From assembly GCA_028284325.1 (NCBI GenBank), contig JANQRX010000005.1:372001-436000 (forward strand): a DNA stretch of 64,000 nt, read 5' to 3'. Below, piece after piece: positions 49,803 to 63,985 of this stretch. How positions within the stretch are numbered: the stretch's first letter is position 1; every line of letters starts with the position of its first letter. Both the position numbers and the translations under genes were made by a program. The stretch is from Bauldia sp. Lineage in GTDB: Bacteria; Pseudomonadota; Alphaproteobacteria; Rhizobiales; Kaistiaceae. The notes beneath the pieces were generated by a model. It did no database searches. It was not told the origin of the DNA and saw only the letters and a list, made by a program, of their open reading frames with translations.

Positions 49803-50585
49803 ATGGCCCAACTGACCCTCCCCAGGAATTCGCGTATCGGCGCGGGCCGCGCATGGCCGGCGGCGGAGGGCGCCGGACGCACCGTGACGTTCCGCGTCTA
49901 TCGCTGGAACCCCGAAGAGGACGGCAATCCCAGTCTCGACACCTACGAGGTCGACGCCGACGATTGCGGTCCGATGGTCCTCGACGGCCTCATCTGGATC
50001 AAGAACAAGGTCGACCCGACCCTGACCTTCCGCCGTTCGTGCCGGGAGGGGGTGTGCGGTTCGTGCGCCATGAACATCGACGGCGCCAACACGCTGGCGT
50101 GCACCCGCGCGATGGACGAGGTACGCGGCGACACGGTGACGATCTATCCGCTGCCCCACCTCGACGTGGTCAAGGATCTGGTCGCCGACCTCACCACGTT
50201 CTACGCCCAGTTACGCTCCATCGAGCCGTGGCTGCAGACCGAATCGCCGCAGCCGCAGACCGAGTGGCGGCAGAGCCACGACGACCGGGAGAAGCTCGAC
50301 GGTCTCTACGAATGCATCCTGTGCGCCTGCTGTTCGACCGCGTGCCCGTCGTATTGGTGGAACGGCGAACGGTATCTCGGGCCGGCGGTGCTCCTGCAGG
50401 CGTATCGCTGGCTGATCGATTCCCGCGACGAGGCCACGGGCGAGCGGCTGGACCGGCTCGACGACCCGTTCCGTCTCTATCGCTGCCACACGATCATGAA
50501 CTGCGCGCAGACCTGCCCGAAGGGGCTCAACCCGGCCAAGGCCATCGCCGAGATCAAGAAGCTGATGGTGGAACGCCGCGTTTGA
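49803..50585 (+). CDS. sdhB: Succinate dehydrogenase iron-sulfur subunit
   Basis: The 260-residue subunit carries three clusters. [2Fe-2S]: [16 protein letters not shown] with Cys in TLAC; [4Fe-4S]: [12 protein letters not shown]; [3Fe-4S]: [20 protein letters not shown] at 49803 is two bases after the vapD stop and its own ribosome-binding site is weak, so its translation may depend on vapD (inference). It is separated from sdhA by 4.2 kb. Confidence 0.97.
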   Translation: MAQLTLPRNSRIGAGRAWPAAEGAGRTVTFRVYRWNPEEDGNPSLDTYEVDADDCGPMVLDGLIWIKNKVDPTLTFRRSCREGVCGSCAMNIDGANTLACTRAMDEVRGDTVTIYPLPHLDVVKDLVADLTTFYAQLRSIEPWLQTESPQPQTEWRQSHDDREKLDGLYECILCACCSTACPSYWWNGERYLGPAVLLQAYRWLIDSRDEATGERLDRLDDPFRLYRCHTIMNCAQTCPKGLNPAKAIAEIKKLMVERRV

Positions 50586-50667
50586 GCGGTCGCGCTTTCG
50601 GTCGTGCCCTTCCGACGTCCTGTTCGCCGCCCCACATAAGTGGGAGGCGAAAGCCCGGAGGAACGTC

Positions 50668-50847
50668 ATGGGTACGAGCGAGAGCGGCGCTCCGGCCTGG
50701 ACGCTGGAAGCGATCGAGAAGCTGCAGCAATTGTGGAACGGCGGCGTCGAGATTGAGGTGATCTGCCAGACCCTTGGACGGCCGGAAGCCATGGTCCGCG
50801 CCAAGGCGGCGGAGCTCAAATTGCCGCAACACGTCAGGCCGCATTGA
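50668..50847 (+). CDS. 59-residue GcrA/SANT-like helix-turn-helix protein
   Basis: The small protein reads WTLEAIEKLQQLWNGGVEIE then VICQTLGRPEAMVRAKAAEL and KLP. This is the pattern of the GcrA N-terminal helix-turn-helix (W-x8-LW-x-G-x5-IA-x-LG...V-x-K-x-x-LGL). It lacks the rest of GcrA. GGAGGA lies five bases upstream of ATG 50668. It stands between sdhB and the Inh-family gene. A regulator role is inferred from fold only. Confidence 0.65.
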   Translation: MGTSESGAPAWTLEAIEKLQQLWNGGVEIEVICQTLGRPEAMVRAKAAELKLPQHVRPH

Positions 50848-50979
50848 CGGCCCGCCGTGGCCGACCGTCTAAGTGGCTCGTTTCGCTGGTTGAATTGTGG
50901 TAGCAGGCGTCGCGGCGCCTGATTCCGGCTACAATTGGGCGCAATGACGTCTGCGCATTCGCACCATCAGGGATTCCAC

Positions 50980-51633
50980 ATGGCGATCCGCATGGCCGCA
51001 CCGATTGCGATGGCTCTGCTTCTTGCGGGCTGCGGATCGATCGGCGCCCTCAATATCCCGGTCTTCAATCGCTCGCAGGAACCGCCGCCGCTGGCACCGG
51101 CGGAGTTGCCGCCAGTGGAGACGGCCGCGCTTCCGCCGCCCGGACAGGGCGCCGGCCAGCAGGATCCGTTCCTGCCGCAGACCGGTGGCGCGCCGCCACC
51201 CGCGACCACGACGGGACCGCAGCCGACACCGGGCGAGCAGCAGATCGCCGGCCAGCCGCCGCTGCAAACGCCGTCGCAGGCGCCGCTTCAGCAGCCGGTC
51301 ACCAGCGCACCGCCGGACCAGCAGGTCGCCGCAGTCCAGCCGTCCTCCGGCCTCGGCCGGACCGATCTCCTCGGTGGCTGGACCATCACCTCGGCCGGCG
51401 ATTCCTGTCAGCTCTTCATGACGCTGACGAGCTGGACGGGCGGTTACCGCGCGTCGACGCGGGGCTGCGCGAGCGACACGCTCAAGGCCATCTCGGCGTG
51501 GGACCTGAAGGGCAACCAGGTTGTCCTGTCGGGGCAGGGCGGCTCGCCGGTGGCGCGGCTGTTTTCCTCCGGCGGCGGTCGCTTCGACGGGCAGACCGAA
51601 AGCGGGGCGGCCCCCGTCAGCTTCTACCGCTAG
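50980..51633 (+). CDS. Lipoprotein with AprI/Inh metalloprotease-inhibitor domain
   Basis: The product has 217 residues. A lipobox LLLAGCGS gives the lipidated Cys at residue 18. A long Pro/Gln/Ala linker (about 30-120) precedes an Inh-like beta-barrel: LLGGWTITSAGDSCQLFMTL, then W-GGYRASTRGC (disulfide) and ISAWDLKGNQVVLSGQGG. Such domains inhibit serralysin-type proteases, but in Rhizobiales they are widespread without a protease partner. ATG at 50980 follows AGGGA; earlier starts (50935, 50944) would lengthen the signal region. Confidence 0.8.
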   Translation: MAIRMAAPIAMALLLAGCGSIGALNIPVFNRSQEPPPLAPAELPPVETAALPPPGQGAGQQDPFLPQTGGAPPPATTTGPQPTPGEQQIAGQPPLQTPSQAPLQQPVTSAPPDQQVAAVQPSSGLGRTDLLGGWTITSAGDSCQLFMTLTSWTGGYRASTRGCASDTLKAISAWDLKGNQVVLSGQGGSPVARLFSSGGGRFDGQTESGAAPVSFYR

Positions 51634-51657
51634 AGCGGTTCGTTCTCCGGGCCGACC

Positions 51658-53860
<2,203 letters not shown>

Positions 53861-53881
53861 CAGCCGCTGCGGGGGGCGGAC

Positions 53882-55075
53882 ATGAACATCCACGAATACC
53901 AGGCCAAGGCGGTCCTACGCGGTTTCGGCGTACCGGTGCCGGCCGGCGAGGCGGTGTTCGACGCCGATGCGGCGCTGGCGGCGGCCAACAAGCTCGGCGG
54001 GCCGCTCTGGGTCGTGAAGGCGCAGATCCACGCCGGCGGCCGCGGCAAAGGCCGCTTCGCGGAAGCCGACGCCGGCGAGGGCGGCGGCGTGCGGCTGGCG
54101 CGCACGCGCGAGGAGGTCGCCGAGCACGCCCGGCAGATGCTCGGCAAGACCCTGGTCACCAAGCAGACCGGGCCGGACGGCCGTGTGGTCCGCCGGCTCT
54201 ATATCGAAGACGGTTCGGATATCGACCGTGAACTGTACCTGTCCTGCCTCGTCGATCGCGCGACCAGCCGCGTGGCGTTCATCGCGTCGCAAGCCGGCGG
54301 CATGGACATCGAGGAGGTGGCGGCGACGAGCCCTGAGAAGATCCTGACCGTCGATGTCGACCCCGCCGCCGGCTACTCGCCGCATGTCGGCATGACCATC
54401 GCCGTCGGGCTCGGGCTCTCCGGTGATCTCGCCAAGCAGTGCGTGAAGCTGATCGGCCAGCTCCACAGGGCCTTCATGGCCTCCGACATGAGCCTGCTTG
54501 AGATCAATCCGCTGATCGTCACCGGTGACGGCCGGCTCGTCTGTCTCGACGCCAAGGTCAACTTCGACGAGAACGCCCTGTTCCGCCAGGCCGAGGCGGC
54601 GGAGATGCGCGATCCGGACGAAGAGGACCCCAAGGAGGTGCAGGCTGCCGACGAGGGGCTGAGCTACATCGCCCTCGACGGCACCATCGGCTGCATGGTC
54701 AACGGCGCCGGGCTCGCCATGGCGACCATGGACATCATCAAGCTCTACGGCGCCGAACCGGCGAACTTCCTCGATGTCGGCGGCGGCGCCAGCAAGGAGA
54801 AGGTCACCGCGGCCTTCAAGATCATCACCGCCGATCCCAGGGTGAAAGGCATCCTGGTCAACATCTTCGGCGGGATCATGCGCTGTGACGTGATCGCCGA
54901 GGGGATCGTCGCCGCGGTCCGCGACGTCGGTCTCCAGGTGCCGCTGGTGGTACGGCTGGAAGGCACGAATGCGGAACAGGGCAAGGCGATCATCGCGGAT
55001 TCGGGCCTGAACGTGATCAGTGCCGCCGATCTCGACGACGCGGCCCAGAAGATCGTCGCGGCGGTCGACGGCTGA
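53882..55075 (+). CDS. sucC: Succinate-CoA ligase (ADP-forming) subunit beta
   Basis: The 397-residue subunit has an ATP-grasp domain. [20 protein letters not shown] at the start, [23 protein letters not shown] and [13 protein letters not shown] are typical. It follows mdh by 21 bases. Confidence 0.96.
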   Translation: MNIHEYQAKAVLRGFGVPVPAGEAVFDADAALAAANKLGGPLWVVKAQIHAGGRGKGRFAEADAGEGGGVRLARTREEVAEHARQMLGKTLVTKQTGPDGRVVRRLYIEDGSDIDRELYLSCLVDRATSRVAFIASQAGGMDIEEVAATSPEKILTVDVDPAAGYSPHVGMTIAVGLGLSGDLAKQCVKLIGQLHRAFMASDMSLLEINPLIVTGDGRLVCLDAKVNFDENALFRQAEAAEMRDPDEEDPKEVQAADEGLSYIALDGTIGCMVNGAGLAMATMDIIKLYGAEPANFLDVGGGASKEKVTAAFKIITADPRVKGILVNIFGGIMRCDVIAEGIVAAVRDVGLQVPLVVRLEGTNAEQGKAIIADSGLNVISAADLDDAAQKIVAAVDG

Positions 55076-55087
55076 CGCGGAGCGATC

Positions 55088-55972
55088 ATGGCAGTACTCA
55101 TCGACGCCGACACCAGGGTCATCTGTCAGGGCTTCACCGGCAAGACGGCGACCTTTCACTCCGAACAGGCGCTGGCCTACGGCACCAAGCTCGTCGGCGG
55201 CACGTCGCCGGGCAAGGGCGGCCAGACCCATCTCGACCTGCCGGTGTTCAACACGGTCGCGCAGGCGCGCGACGCCACCGGCGCGACGGCGAGCGTGATC
55301 TACGTGCCGCCGCCGTTTGCGGCCGACGCGATCCTGGAATCGATCGCCGCCGAGATCCCGCTGATCGTCTGCATCACCGAAGGCATCCCGGTCCTCGACA
55401 TGGTCAGGGTCAAGCGTGCACTCACCGGTACGGCGAGCCGGCTGGTCGGGCCCAACTGCCCCGGCGTCATGACGGCGGGCGCCTGCAAGATCGGCATCAT
55501 GCCCGGCAACATCTTTGCGCCCGGTTCGGTCGGGATCGTGTCGCGGTCCGGCACGCTCACCTACGAGGCGGTTTTTCAGACCACCAATGCCGGGCTTGGC
55601 CAGACCACGGCCGTGGGTATCGGCGGCGATCCGGTCAAGGGCATGGATTTCATCGAGACGCTGGAACTCCTGCTTGGCGACCCGGCGACGGAGTCGATCG
55701 TGATGATCGGCGAGATCGGCGGATCGTCGGAGGAGGAGGCCGCGCAGTTCCTCAAGGACGAGGCCGCGCAGGGCCGTGCCAAGCCGGTGGTGGGCTTCAT
55801 CGCCGGCCGCACCGCGCCGCCCGGACGGCGCATGGGCCATGCCGGCGCGATCATCGCCGGCGGCCGCGGCGGGGCCGAGGACAAAATCGAGGCGATGCGC
55901 TCGGCGGGAATCATCGTGGCGGATTCGCCCGCTCGTATCGGAACGACACTGCAAGCACACTTGAATGGGTGA
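55088..55972 (+). CDS. sucD: Succinate-CoA ligase (ADP-forming) subunit alpha
   Basis: The 294-residue subunit carries the phosphohistidine. [17 protein letters not shown] (CoA region), [19 protein letters not shown] and the catalytic His in [13 protein letters not shown] are intact. It follows sucC by 12 bases; a hairpin lies between it and sucA. Confidence 0.96.
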   Translation: MAVLIDADTRVICQGFTGKTATFHSEQALAYGTKLVGGTSPGKGGQTHLDLPVFNTVAQARDATGATASVIYVPPPFAADAILESIAAEIPLIVCITEGIPVLDMVRVKRALTGTASRLVGPNCPGVMTAGACKIGIMPGNIFAPGSVGIVSRSGTLTYEAVFQTTNAGLGQTTAVGIGGDPVKGMDFIETLELLLGDPATESIVMIGEIGGSSEEEAAQFLKDEAAQGRAKPVVGFIAGRTAPPGRRMGHAGAIIAGGRGGAEDKIEAMRSAGIIVADSPARIGTTLQAHLNG

Positions 55973-56008
55973 CCCGTTAACCCAAATCTGCTGAGTATCA
56001 ACGCCTGA

Positions 56009-56027
56009 GCGCAGCTTGTGGCTGCGC
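56009..56027. promoter_or_regulatory. Hairpin between sucD and sucA
   Basis: A perfect seven-base-pair stem GCGCAGC / GCTGCGC (56009-56015 and 56021-56027) with loop TTGTG lies in the 94-base gap. No T-run follows, so it may be an mRNA processing or stability element rather than a terminator. Confidence 0.35.
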
Positions 56028-56066
56028 GCGACCAGAGCACGGGATCGATCGGTCCCGCGGGTGACC

Positions 56067-59030
<2,964 letters not shown>

Positions 59031-59059
59031 CGACGCAGGCCTGAACAGGATTGGCGGAT

Positions 59060-60286
59060 ATGGCGCAGGAAATTCGGGTTCCCGCTCTCGGCGAGTCGGT
59101 GACGGAAGCGACGGTGGCCCAGTGGTTCAAGAAGGTCGGCGACGCTGTCGCGGTCGACGAGCCGCTGGTCGAGCTTGAAACCGACAAGGTGACGCTGGAG
59201 GTGCCGGCCCCGTCGGCCGGCGTCATCGAGGCGATCGAGGTCGACGACGGCGCGATCGTCGAGGTCGGCGCCCTGCTCGGTTCCATCGACGCCTCGGCCG
59301 AGGCGGCTGCGGCAGCGCCTGCCGAACCCGCGAAACCGGCTGAACCCGAGAAGCCGGCGGAGCCGGCGCTCGCCGCCCAGCCGGCACCCGCGGCCCAGGC
59401 GGCACCCGCCGCCTCGCCCGCGGCACAGAAGATTCTTGCCGAGAAGGGCGTCGACGCCGCCGCGGTCAACGGTTCGGGCAAGGACGGCCGGGTCACCAAG
59501 GCCGACGCCATGGCCGCGTTCGCCGAACCGGCGGCAGCGCCGGCGCAAGCCCCGGTCGCCCGCGCGCCGGGTCTGCCCGACGACGAGGCCCGCGAGGAGC
59601 GGGTGCCCATGAGCCGGCTGCGCCAGACCATTGCCCGGCGCCTCAAGGAAGCCCAGAACAGCGCGGCGATGCTCACCACCTTCAACGAGGTGGACATGAG
59701 CGCGATCATGGCGCTGCGTAAGCAGTATCGCGAGCCGTTCGAAAAGAAGCACGGCCAGAAGCTTGGCTTCATGGGCTTCTTCGTGAAGGCGTGCGTGCAG
59801 GCGCTGCGGGAAATCCCGGCCGTCAACGGTGAGATCGACGGCACCGACATCGTCTACAAGAACTACTATCACATCGGTGTCGCGGTCGGCACGGAGCGCG
59901 GGCTGGTGGTGCCGGTGGTGCGCGAGGCGGATCGCCTGTCGCTGCCGGAGATCGAAAAGACGATCGCCGATCTCGGCGCCCGTGCCCGCGACGGCAAACT
60001 CTCCATGGAGGAGCTGCAGGGCGGCACCTTCACCCTCTCCAACGGCGGCATCTACGGCTCGCTGATGTCGACGCCGATCCTCAACGCGCCGCAATCGGGC
60101 ATTCTCGGCATGCACAAGATCCAGGAGCGCCCGATGGTCGTCGACGGCGAGGTCCAGGTGCGGCCGATGATGTACCTGGCGCTCTCCTACGACCACCGGA
60201 TCGTCGACGGCCGCGAGGCGGTGACGTTCCTGGTGCGCGTCAAGGAAAGCCTGGAAGACCCGCAACGGCTGGTGATCGACCTCTGA
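59060..60286 (+). CDS. sucB: Dihydrolipoyllysine succinyltransferase (E2 of 2-oxoglutarate dehydrogenase)
   Basis: The 408-residue E2 has a lipoyl domain with the lipoylated Lys in [12 protein letters not shown] (about 43), an Ala/Pro-rich linker, a peripheral subunit-binding domain ([20 protein letters not shown]) and the catalytic domain ending [19 protein letters not shown] 59060 is preferred over TTG 59051. Its stop overlaps the probable CTG start of the next gene. lpd (E3) is not in the window. Confidence 0.96.
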   Translation: MAQEIRVPALGESVTEATVAQWFKKVGDAVAVDEPLVELETDKVTLEVPAPSAGVIEAIEVDDGAIVEVGALLGSIDASAEAAAAAPAEPAKPAEPEKPAEPALAAQPAPAAQAAPAASPAAQKILAEKGVDAAAVNGSGKDGRVTKADAMAAFAEPAAAPAQAPVARAPGLPDDEAREERVPMSRLRQTIARRLKEAQNSAAMLTTFNEVDMSAIMALRKQYREPFEKKHGQKLGFMGFFVKACVQALREIPAVNGEIDGTDIVYKNYYHIGVAVGTERGLVVPVVREADRLSLPEIEKTIADLGARARDGKLSMEELQGGTFTLSNGGIYGSLMSTPILNAPQSGILGMHKIQERPMVVDGEVQVRPMMYLALSYDHRIVDGREAVTFLVRVKESLEDPQRLVIDL

Positions 60287-60708
60287 GGCGCGCCGTCGCC
60301 GCCGCACTCCTGTCGCTGGCGGTCACCGCGCCTGCCGTGGCGGAGACGGCCGACGATCTGCGTATCGTGTTGGCGCGGGCGCTGTATCCGGTCCAGTTGC
60401 TCGCCTACTGCTGGCTCGAGGTGGCGGCCGACCCCGGCTTTCGGGCCATCGCGGAGGCCTGGAGCGCGCGCAATACGCCGCTGCTCAGCGACCTCGAAGA
60501 CCGCCATCGCGATGCGCTGCCCGACGCTGCGACCCGGCTCGCCGACGAGGAACGCGCGCTTGCCGACATCGAAGCGGCGGTCGCGGCCTCGCCCGATCCG
60601 TTGGCCTACTGCCGGTTCCACGCACGCCTGATCGAGGGCGGCGCCTTCGATCCCGACCAGCGCGAGGATTTGCGCGCACCGCTGAAGCGGCTCTTGTCGG
60701 CGGATTAA
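60283..60708 (+). CDS. Small secreted helical protein, probable CTG start
   Basis: The frame after sucB reads [20 protein letters not shown] then ETADDLRIV, a clear signal peptide with AVA-E cleavage. The only conventional start, GTG at 60337, lies after that signal. CTG at 60283 overlaps the sucB stop as CTGA, like the ATGA and GTGA overlaps elsewhere here, and would give 141 residues. The mature part is helical and acidic ([22 protein letters not shown]) with two Cys (AYC-WLE and AYCRF). The function is unknown. Confidence 0.5.
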   Translation: MRRAVAAALLSLAVTAPAVAETADDLRIVLARALYPVQLLAYCWLEVAADPGFRAIAEAWSARNTPLLSDLEDRHRDALPDAATRLADEERALADIEAAVAASPDPLAYCRFHARLIEGGAFDPDQREDLRAPLKRLLSAD

Positions 60709-60721
60709 GTGCGAGGGCGCC

Positions 60722-61663
60722 TCAGTCGGGCTCGACGACGTTGAGGAGGTCGCGGCCTTCGGCGAGCCGGTGGATGTTGTCCGCCATCACGTCGGTCACG
60801 TAATCGATCGAAACGTCACTGAAGCCGGCGACATGCGGGGTCAGGACGAAATTCTCCACCTGCAACAGTGGCTCGTCTGGATCGGCGGGTTCGCGCCAGA
60901 AGGTGTCGAAGGCTGCTCCGGCGATCCGTTCGGTAGCCAACGCGTGGTGCAGGGCTTCCTCGTCCACCAGGGCGCCGCGGGCGACATTGACGAGGTAAGC
61001 GGTCGGTCTCATCCGTCCGATCTCTTCCGCGCCGATCAGGTTCCGCGTGGCCGGCGTGAGCGCCGCCAGGAGCACGACGACATCCGCGGCCGGCAGCAAA
61101 CGGTGGAGGTCGTCCGGTCCGCCGAGATCGACGAGATCGACATCAGGCCGGGCGTCCGGATTGCCCTTGGTGGCGCTGACCGTCATGCCGAGTGCGGCCG
61201 CCCGGCGCGCGAGTTCCACCCCGGCGGCGCCGAGCCCAACAATCAGCATGTGCTTGCCCAAAAGCTCCATGCCGGCCGGTGCCCCGACAATGCGAGCCTG
61301 GACCGAGCGCTCGGTAAGATGAATCCGCTTCGCGAGTGCCAGGACGAGCGCTAGCGCGTGCTCGGCGACCGCGACGCTGTTGCCGCCCGGAACATTGGCG
61401 ACGATCACGTCCGCCACTGCGGCGGCCTGCCGGTCGATGGCGTCGAGGCCGCGCCCGTGCTGCTGGATCAGCCTCAGCTTCGATGCCACGGCGATGTCGT
61501 CAGCCGTGATGCGCTGATGGCCAGCGATCATGACGTTGATGCCGCCGATCTGATCGGCAAGCGACCGGTCCATGTCATAGGCCACGACTTCGCCGACAGC
61601 CGCGATCTTCGGCGCCAGCGCGGCCATGACGGGAAGATACGTCGATCCGAGTACGTTCATCAT
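60722..61663 (-). CDS. D-isomer-specific 2-hydroxyacid dehydrogenase
   Basis: The 313-residue dehydrogenase has the NAD motif LIVGLGAAGVELA, the catalytic Arg in VNVARGALVDEEAL, and the acid/base His in LTPHVAGFS. The N-terminal substrate domain is shortened compared with SerA. The substrate cannot be told; a phosphoglycerate, glyoxylate or related hydroxypyruvate reductase activity is possible. It is convergent with the secreted helical gene. Confidence 0.87.
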   Translation of the reverse strand: MMNVLGSTYLPVMAALAPKIAAVGEVVAYDMDRSLADQIGGINVMIAGHQRITADDIAVASKLRLIQQHGRGLDAIDRQAAAVADVIVANVPGGNSVAVAEHALALVLALAKRIHLTERSVQARIVGAPAGMELLGKHMLIVGLGAAGVELARRAAALGMTVSATKGNPDARPDVDLVDLGGPDDLHRLLPAADVVVLLAALTPATRNLIGAEEIGRMRPTAYLVNVARGALVDEEALHHALATERIAGAAFDTFWREPADPDEPLLQVENFVLTPHVAGFSDVSIDYVTDVMADNIHRLAEGRDLLNVVEPD

Positions 61664-61707
61664 GGCGCCGCCCCCTTGCCGCCACGCCTTGCCGGCACGC
61701 CGCTGAC

Positions 61708-63162
61708 TCAGCCCTCTGCGGCGGCAGCGCCCTGCTGTTCCTCATCGGGCAGGGTGCGCCAGCTGTAGGCGCACTGCCACGGCCGCGGCTTCACGTTGTA
61801 CGACCAGGTCATCGCGCCCTCGCCGACCAGAATGCCGACCAACGTGGTCGACCGGGTGAGCGTGCCCGTCAGCGTCACCACCGGCCCCGTGAGATTGAAG
61901 GCACCGTCGTCGTCGATGGCGGTGGAGATCGGATGGGGCGACTGGCCGAACCAGACCTGTAGCTTGCCGCCCGGCTCCCACGCGAAGCGCAAGGGGACCG
62001 GCCCCTGGTCGCCGCCGGCGCTGCATTGCGGATCGTGGGTCTGGGCGAGGGCGGCGTAGCTGTCGGCTTCCAGCAGGGCGGTCGCCGGCTCCCCCTCCGA
62101 CGACATCAGCGCCGCGATCTCGCCGTCCGGATCGTCGACCAGCGAACCGATCGGCTCCAGTTCGGTGCCGAGGTCGACGATATCCTCCGAACCTCTGCCG
62201 GAGTCGAACGGATCGACGTCCTTGCTGTCGCCGATCGGCCGATCCATGCCCGGAAGGACCTCGTCACCGCCACCGGACTCGCTTTCGGCTTCCTGTTTGG
62301 GCGTCTCGGCTGGTGGTGTCTCTGCCGGGGGCGCGGACTCGCCGCTGGCGCTGTCGGGCTTCGGCGCGGGTTGCTGGCCACCGGCGGCGGTCGCGGTGCC
62401 GCTGCCTCCGCCTTCCTTCGCCGCGGTCACGGTCGCGTCCTTCGGCTCCGGACAGGGGGTGAACCTGATCCTGTCCAAGGCTTCCTTCGCGGCGGTGCGG
62501 TCGACGTTGCCAATGGGATCGAAGAGCGTGTCCAGGCTTTCGATGATCGCAGCCTTCAGATCGTTGAAGTGGGCTTCGTTGCAGGTCCGCAGCAGGGCCT
62601 CGAACAACATCCCGACCTGCGGCGTGTAAGGATAGGTGTAGCCGCCGAAATCCTTACCCGGTGTTGCGGGGCTCCGGGGCCCGAGCTTGCGCCCGCCGAC
62701 GGCGACGCGGAATGCGCCGGTCGTCGGACCGGCGAGCACCGTCGCGTCGTCGCGGCACGGCACGAAGGTGAGCCGTTTCACGAACGCCTTGAACCGCAGG
62801 CGCTCCTCCTGCTCCCAGACCAGCACCTTGCGTTCCCTGGCCTTGGGCTTGTGCGCCTCCAGCCGCTGCAGATCGGCGTTGATGAGATCGGTCAGGGCGT
62901 TGCGGCGATCGGTGAAGCCGTCGCGGTCGCAAAGGCTCTGCGCGATCCCGATCGACGTCACGCGGTTGAAGTAGTTGCCCCATGTGGAGACGCTGGCGTC
63001 GCGGACGTCCGGCGCGGGAAACAGGCCGTAATTGTCCGGGACCGACGCCGTCAGCTGGGGGCTCGCGGTGACCGGCCCTTCTTCGGCCGTCTGCGCGAAG
63101 CTGCCGGATGCGGCGGTCGCGGCCAACGCCACCACGGCGATACGGAAGATCGATGCCAGCAT
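61708..63162 (-). CDS. Large secreted hypothetical protein with low-complexity linker
   Basis: The 484-residue product has a signal peptide (VVALAATAASGSFAQ, cleavage about 24). Residues ~40-250 form a helical domain with conserved-looking cysteines (LCDRDGF, FVPCRDD, RTCNEAHF, FTPCPEP). A Gly/Ala/Pro/Glu linker follows, then a small beta-rich C-terminal domain (LRFAWEPGGKLQVWFGQSP, TWSYNVKPRPWQC). ATG at 63162 has GGGAGGAA upstream; the frame's other ATG at 63180 would precede that site. No family is recognised. Confidence 0.65.
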   Translation of the reverse strand: MLASIFRIAVVALAATAASGSFAQTAEEGPVTASPQLTASVPDNYGLFPAPDVRDASVSTWGNYFNRVTSIGIAQSLCDRDGFTDRRNALTDLINADLQRLEAHKPKARERKVLVWEQEERLRFKAFVKRLTFVPCRDDATVLAGPTTGAFRVAVGGRKLGPRSPATPGKDFGGYTYPYTPQVGMLFEALLRTCNEAHFNDLKAAIIESLDTLFDPIGNVDRTAAKEALDRIRFTPCPEPKDATVTAAKEGGGSGTATAAGGQQPAPKPDSASGESAPPAETPPAETPKQEAESESGGGDEVLPGMDRPIGDSKDVDPFDSGRGSEDIVDLGTELEPIGSLVDDPDGEIAALMSSEGEPATALLEADSYAALAQTHDPQCSAGGDQGPVPLRFAWEPGGKLQVWFGQSPHPISTAIDDDGAFNLTGPVVTLTGTLTRSTTLVGILVGEGAMTWSYNVKPRPWQCAYSWRTLPDEEQQGAAAAEG

Positions 63163-63265
63163 GCCGTTCCTCCCGGACATCTGCCCCGGCTGCGCAAACT
63201 GGCCGAAAAGCTTACATCAATTCCACGATGGCGTCGCGCCGCCCAACGCTCGCTGAGGATTATGC

Positions 63266-63294
63266 CTGACAGGCTCGCGACGAGCCGCTATCAG
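63266..63294 (+). promoter_or_regulatory. Sigma-70 promoter of lysE-type gene
   Basis: CTGACA (63266-63271) and TATCAG (63289-63294) are separated by exactly 17 bases, 32 bases before the ATG at 63326. The same sequence, spacing included, recurs at 63957-63985. Confidence 0.6.
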
Positions 63295-63325
63295 TCGAGC
63301 ATTGGCCTGCAGCTGGAGTTTCGCC

Positions 63326-63940
63326 ATGTCCCCGGAGTTCCTCCTGACCGCGCTGGTCGTGGTGCTCGTTCCCGGCACCGGCGTGGTCTACACCGTGGCG
63401 ACGGGGCTGGTGGCCGGACGGCGGGCGAGCATTGCCGCCGCGTTCGGCTGCACGCTCGGCATCGTGCCGGCGATCCTGGCGTCGGTCGTCGGGCTGTCGG
63501 CGATCCTGCATACCAGCGCGGTGCTGTTCCAGGTGCTGAAATATGCCGGCGTCGCCTATCTCCTCTATCTCGCCTGGCAGACGCTGAAGGAGTCCGGCCC
63601 CCTGCAGATCACCGAAGCGGCGCCGAAGACCCGAAGTCTTGTCGCCATCGCCCGCACGGGGTGCCTGATCAACGTGCTCAACCCCAAGCTTTCGGTGTTC
63701 TTCCTGGCCTACCTGCCGCAGTTCGTCAGGGCCGAGGCCGGCGCGCCGGTGGCGCAGATGCTCGTCCTCGGCGGCGTCTTCATGGCGATGACGTTCGTGG
63801 CGTTCGTCGGCTACGGCGCCTTCGCCGCGCTGGTCGGGCGCCGTATCCTGCAAAGCGCGACCGTGCTCGTATGGATGCGCCGGACCGTCGCCGCCACGTT
63901 CGCGGGCTTCGGCCTCAGGCTCGCCTTCACCGACCGCTGA
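63326..63940 (+). CDS. LysE/RhtB-family amino-acid exporter
   Basis: The 204-residue protein has six membrane helices and the LysE pattern: VPGTGVVYTVATGLVAGRRAS, GCTLGIV, LKYAGVAYLLYLAWQTL and the conserved loop INVLNPKLSVFFLAYLPQF. Family members export amino acids or homoserine lactones; the substrate is unknown. ATG at 63326 with GGAG upstream is the best start. A twin promoter after the gene suggests a second gene to the right. Confidence 0.88.
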   Translation: MSPEFLLTALVVVLVPGTGVVYTVATGLVAGRRASIAAAFGCTLGIVPAILASVVGLSAILHTSAVLFQVLKYAGVAYLLYLAWQTLKESGPLQITEAAPKTRSLVAIARTGCLINVLNPKLSVFFLAYLPQFVRAEAGAPVAQMLVLGGVFMAMTFVAFVGYGAFAALVGRRILQSATVLVWMRRTVAATFAGFGLRLAFTDR

Positions 63941-63956
63941 GGCCGGTGCTTTTTCC

Positions 63957-63985
63957 CTGACAAGGGCGCGGCGAGCGGCTATCAG
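63957..63985 (+). promoter_or_regulatory. Promoter of a gene beyond the right edge
   Basis: CTGACA (63957-63962) and TATCAG (63980-63985) have a 17-base spacer, as in the lysE promoter. The two 37-base segments match at about 30 positions. The gene served lies outside the window. Confidence 0.6.
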
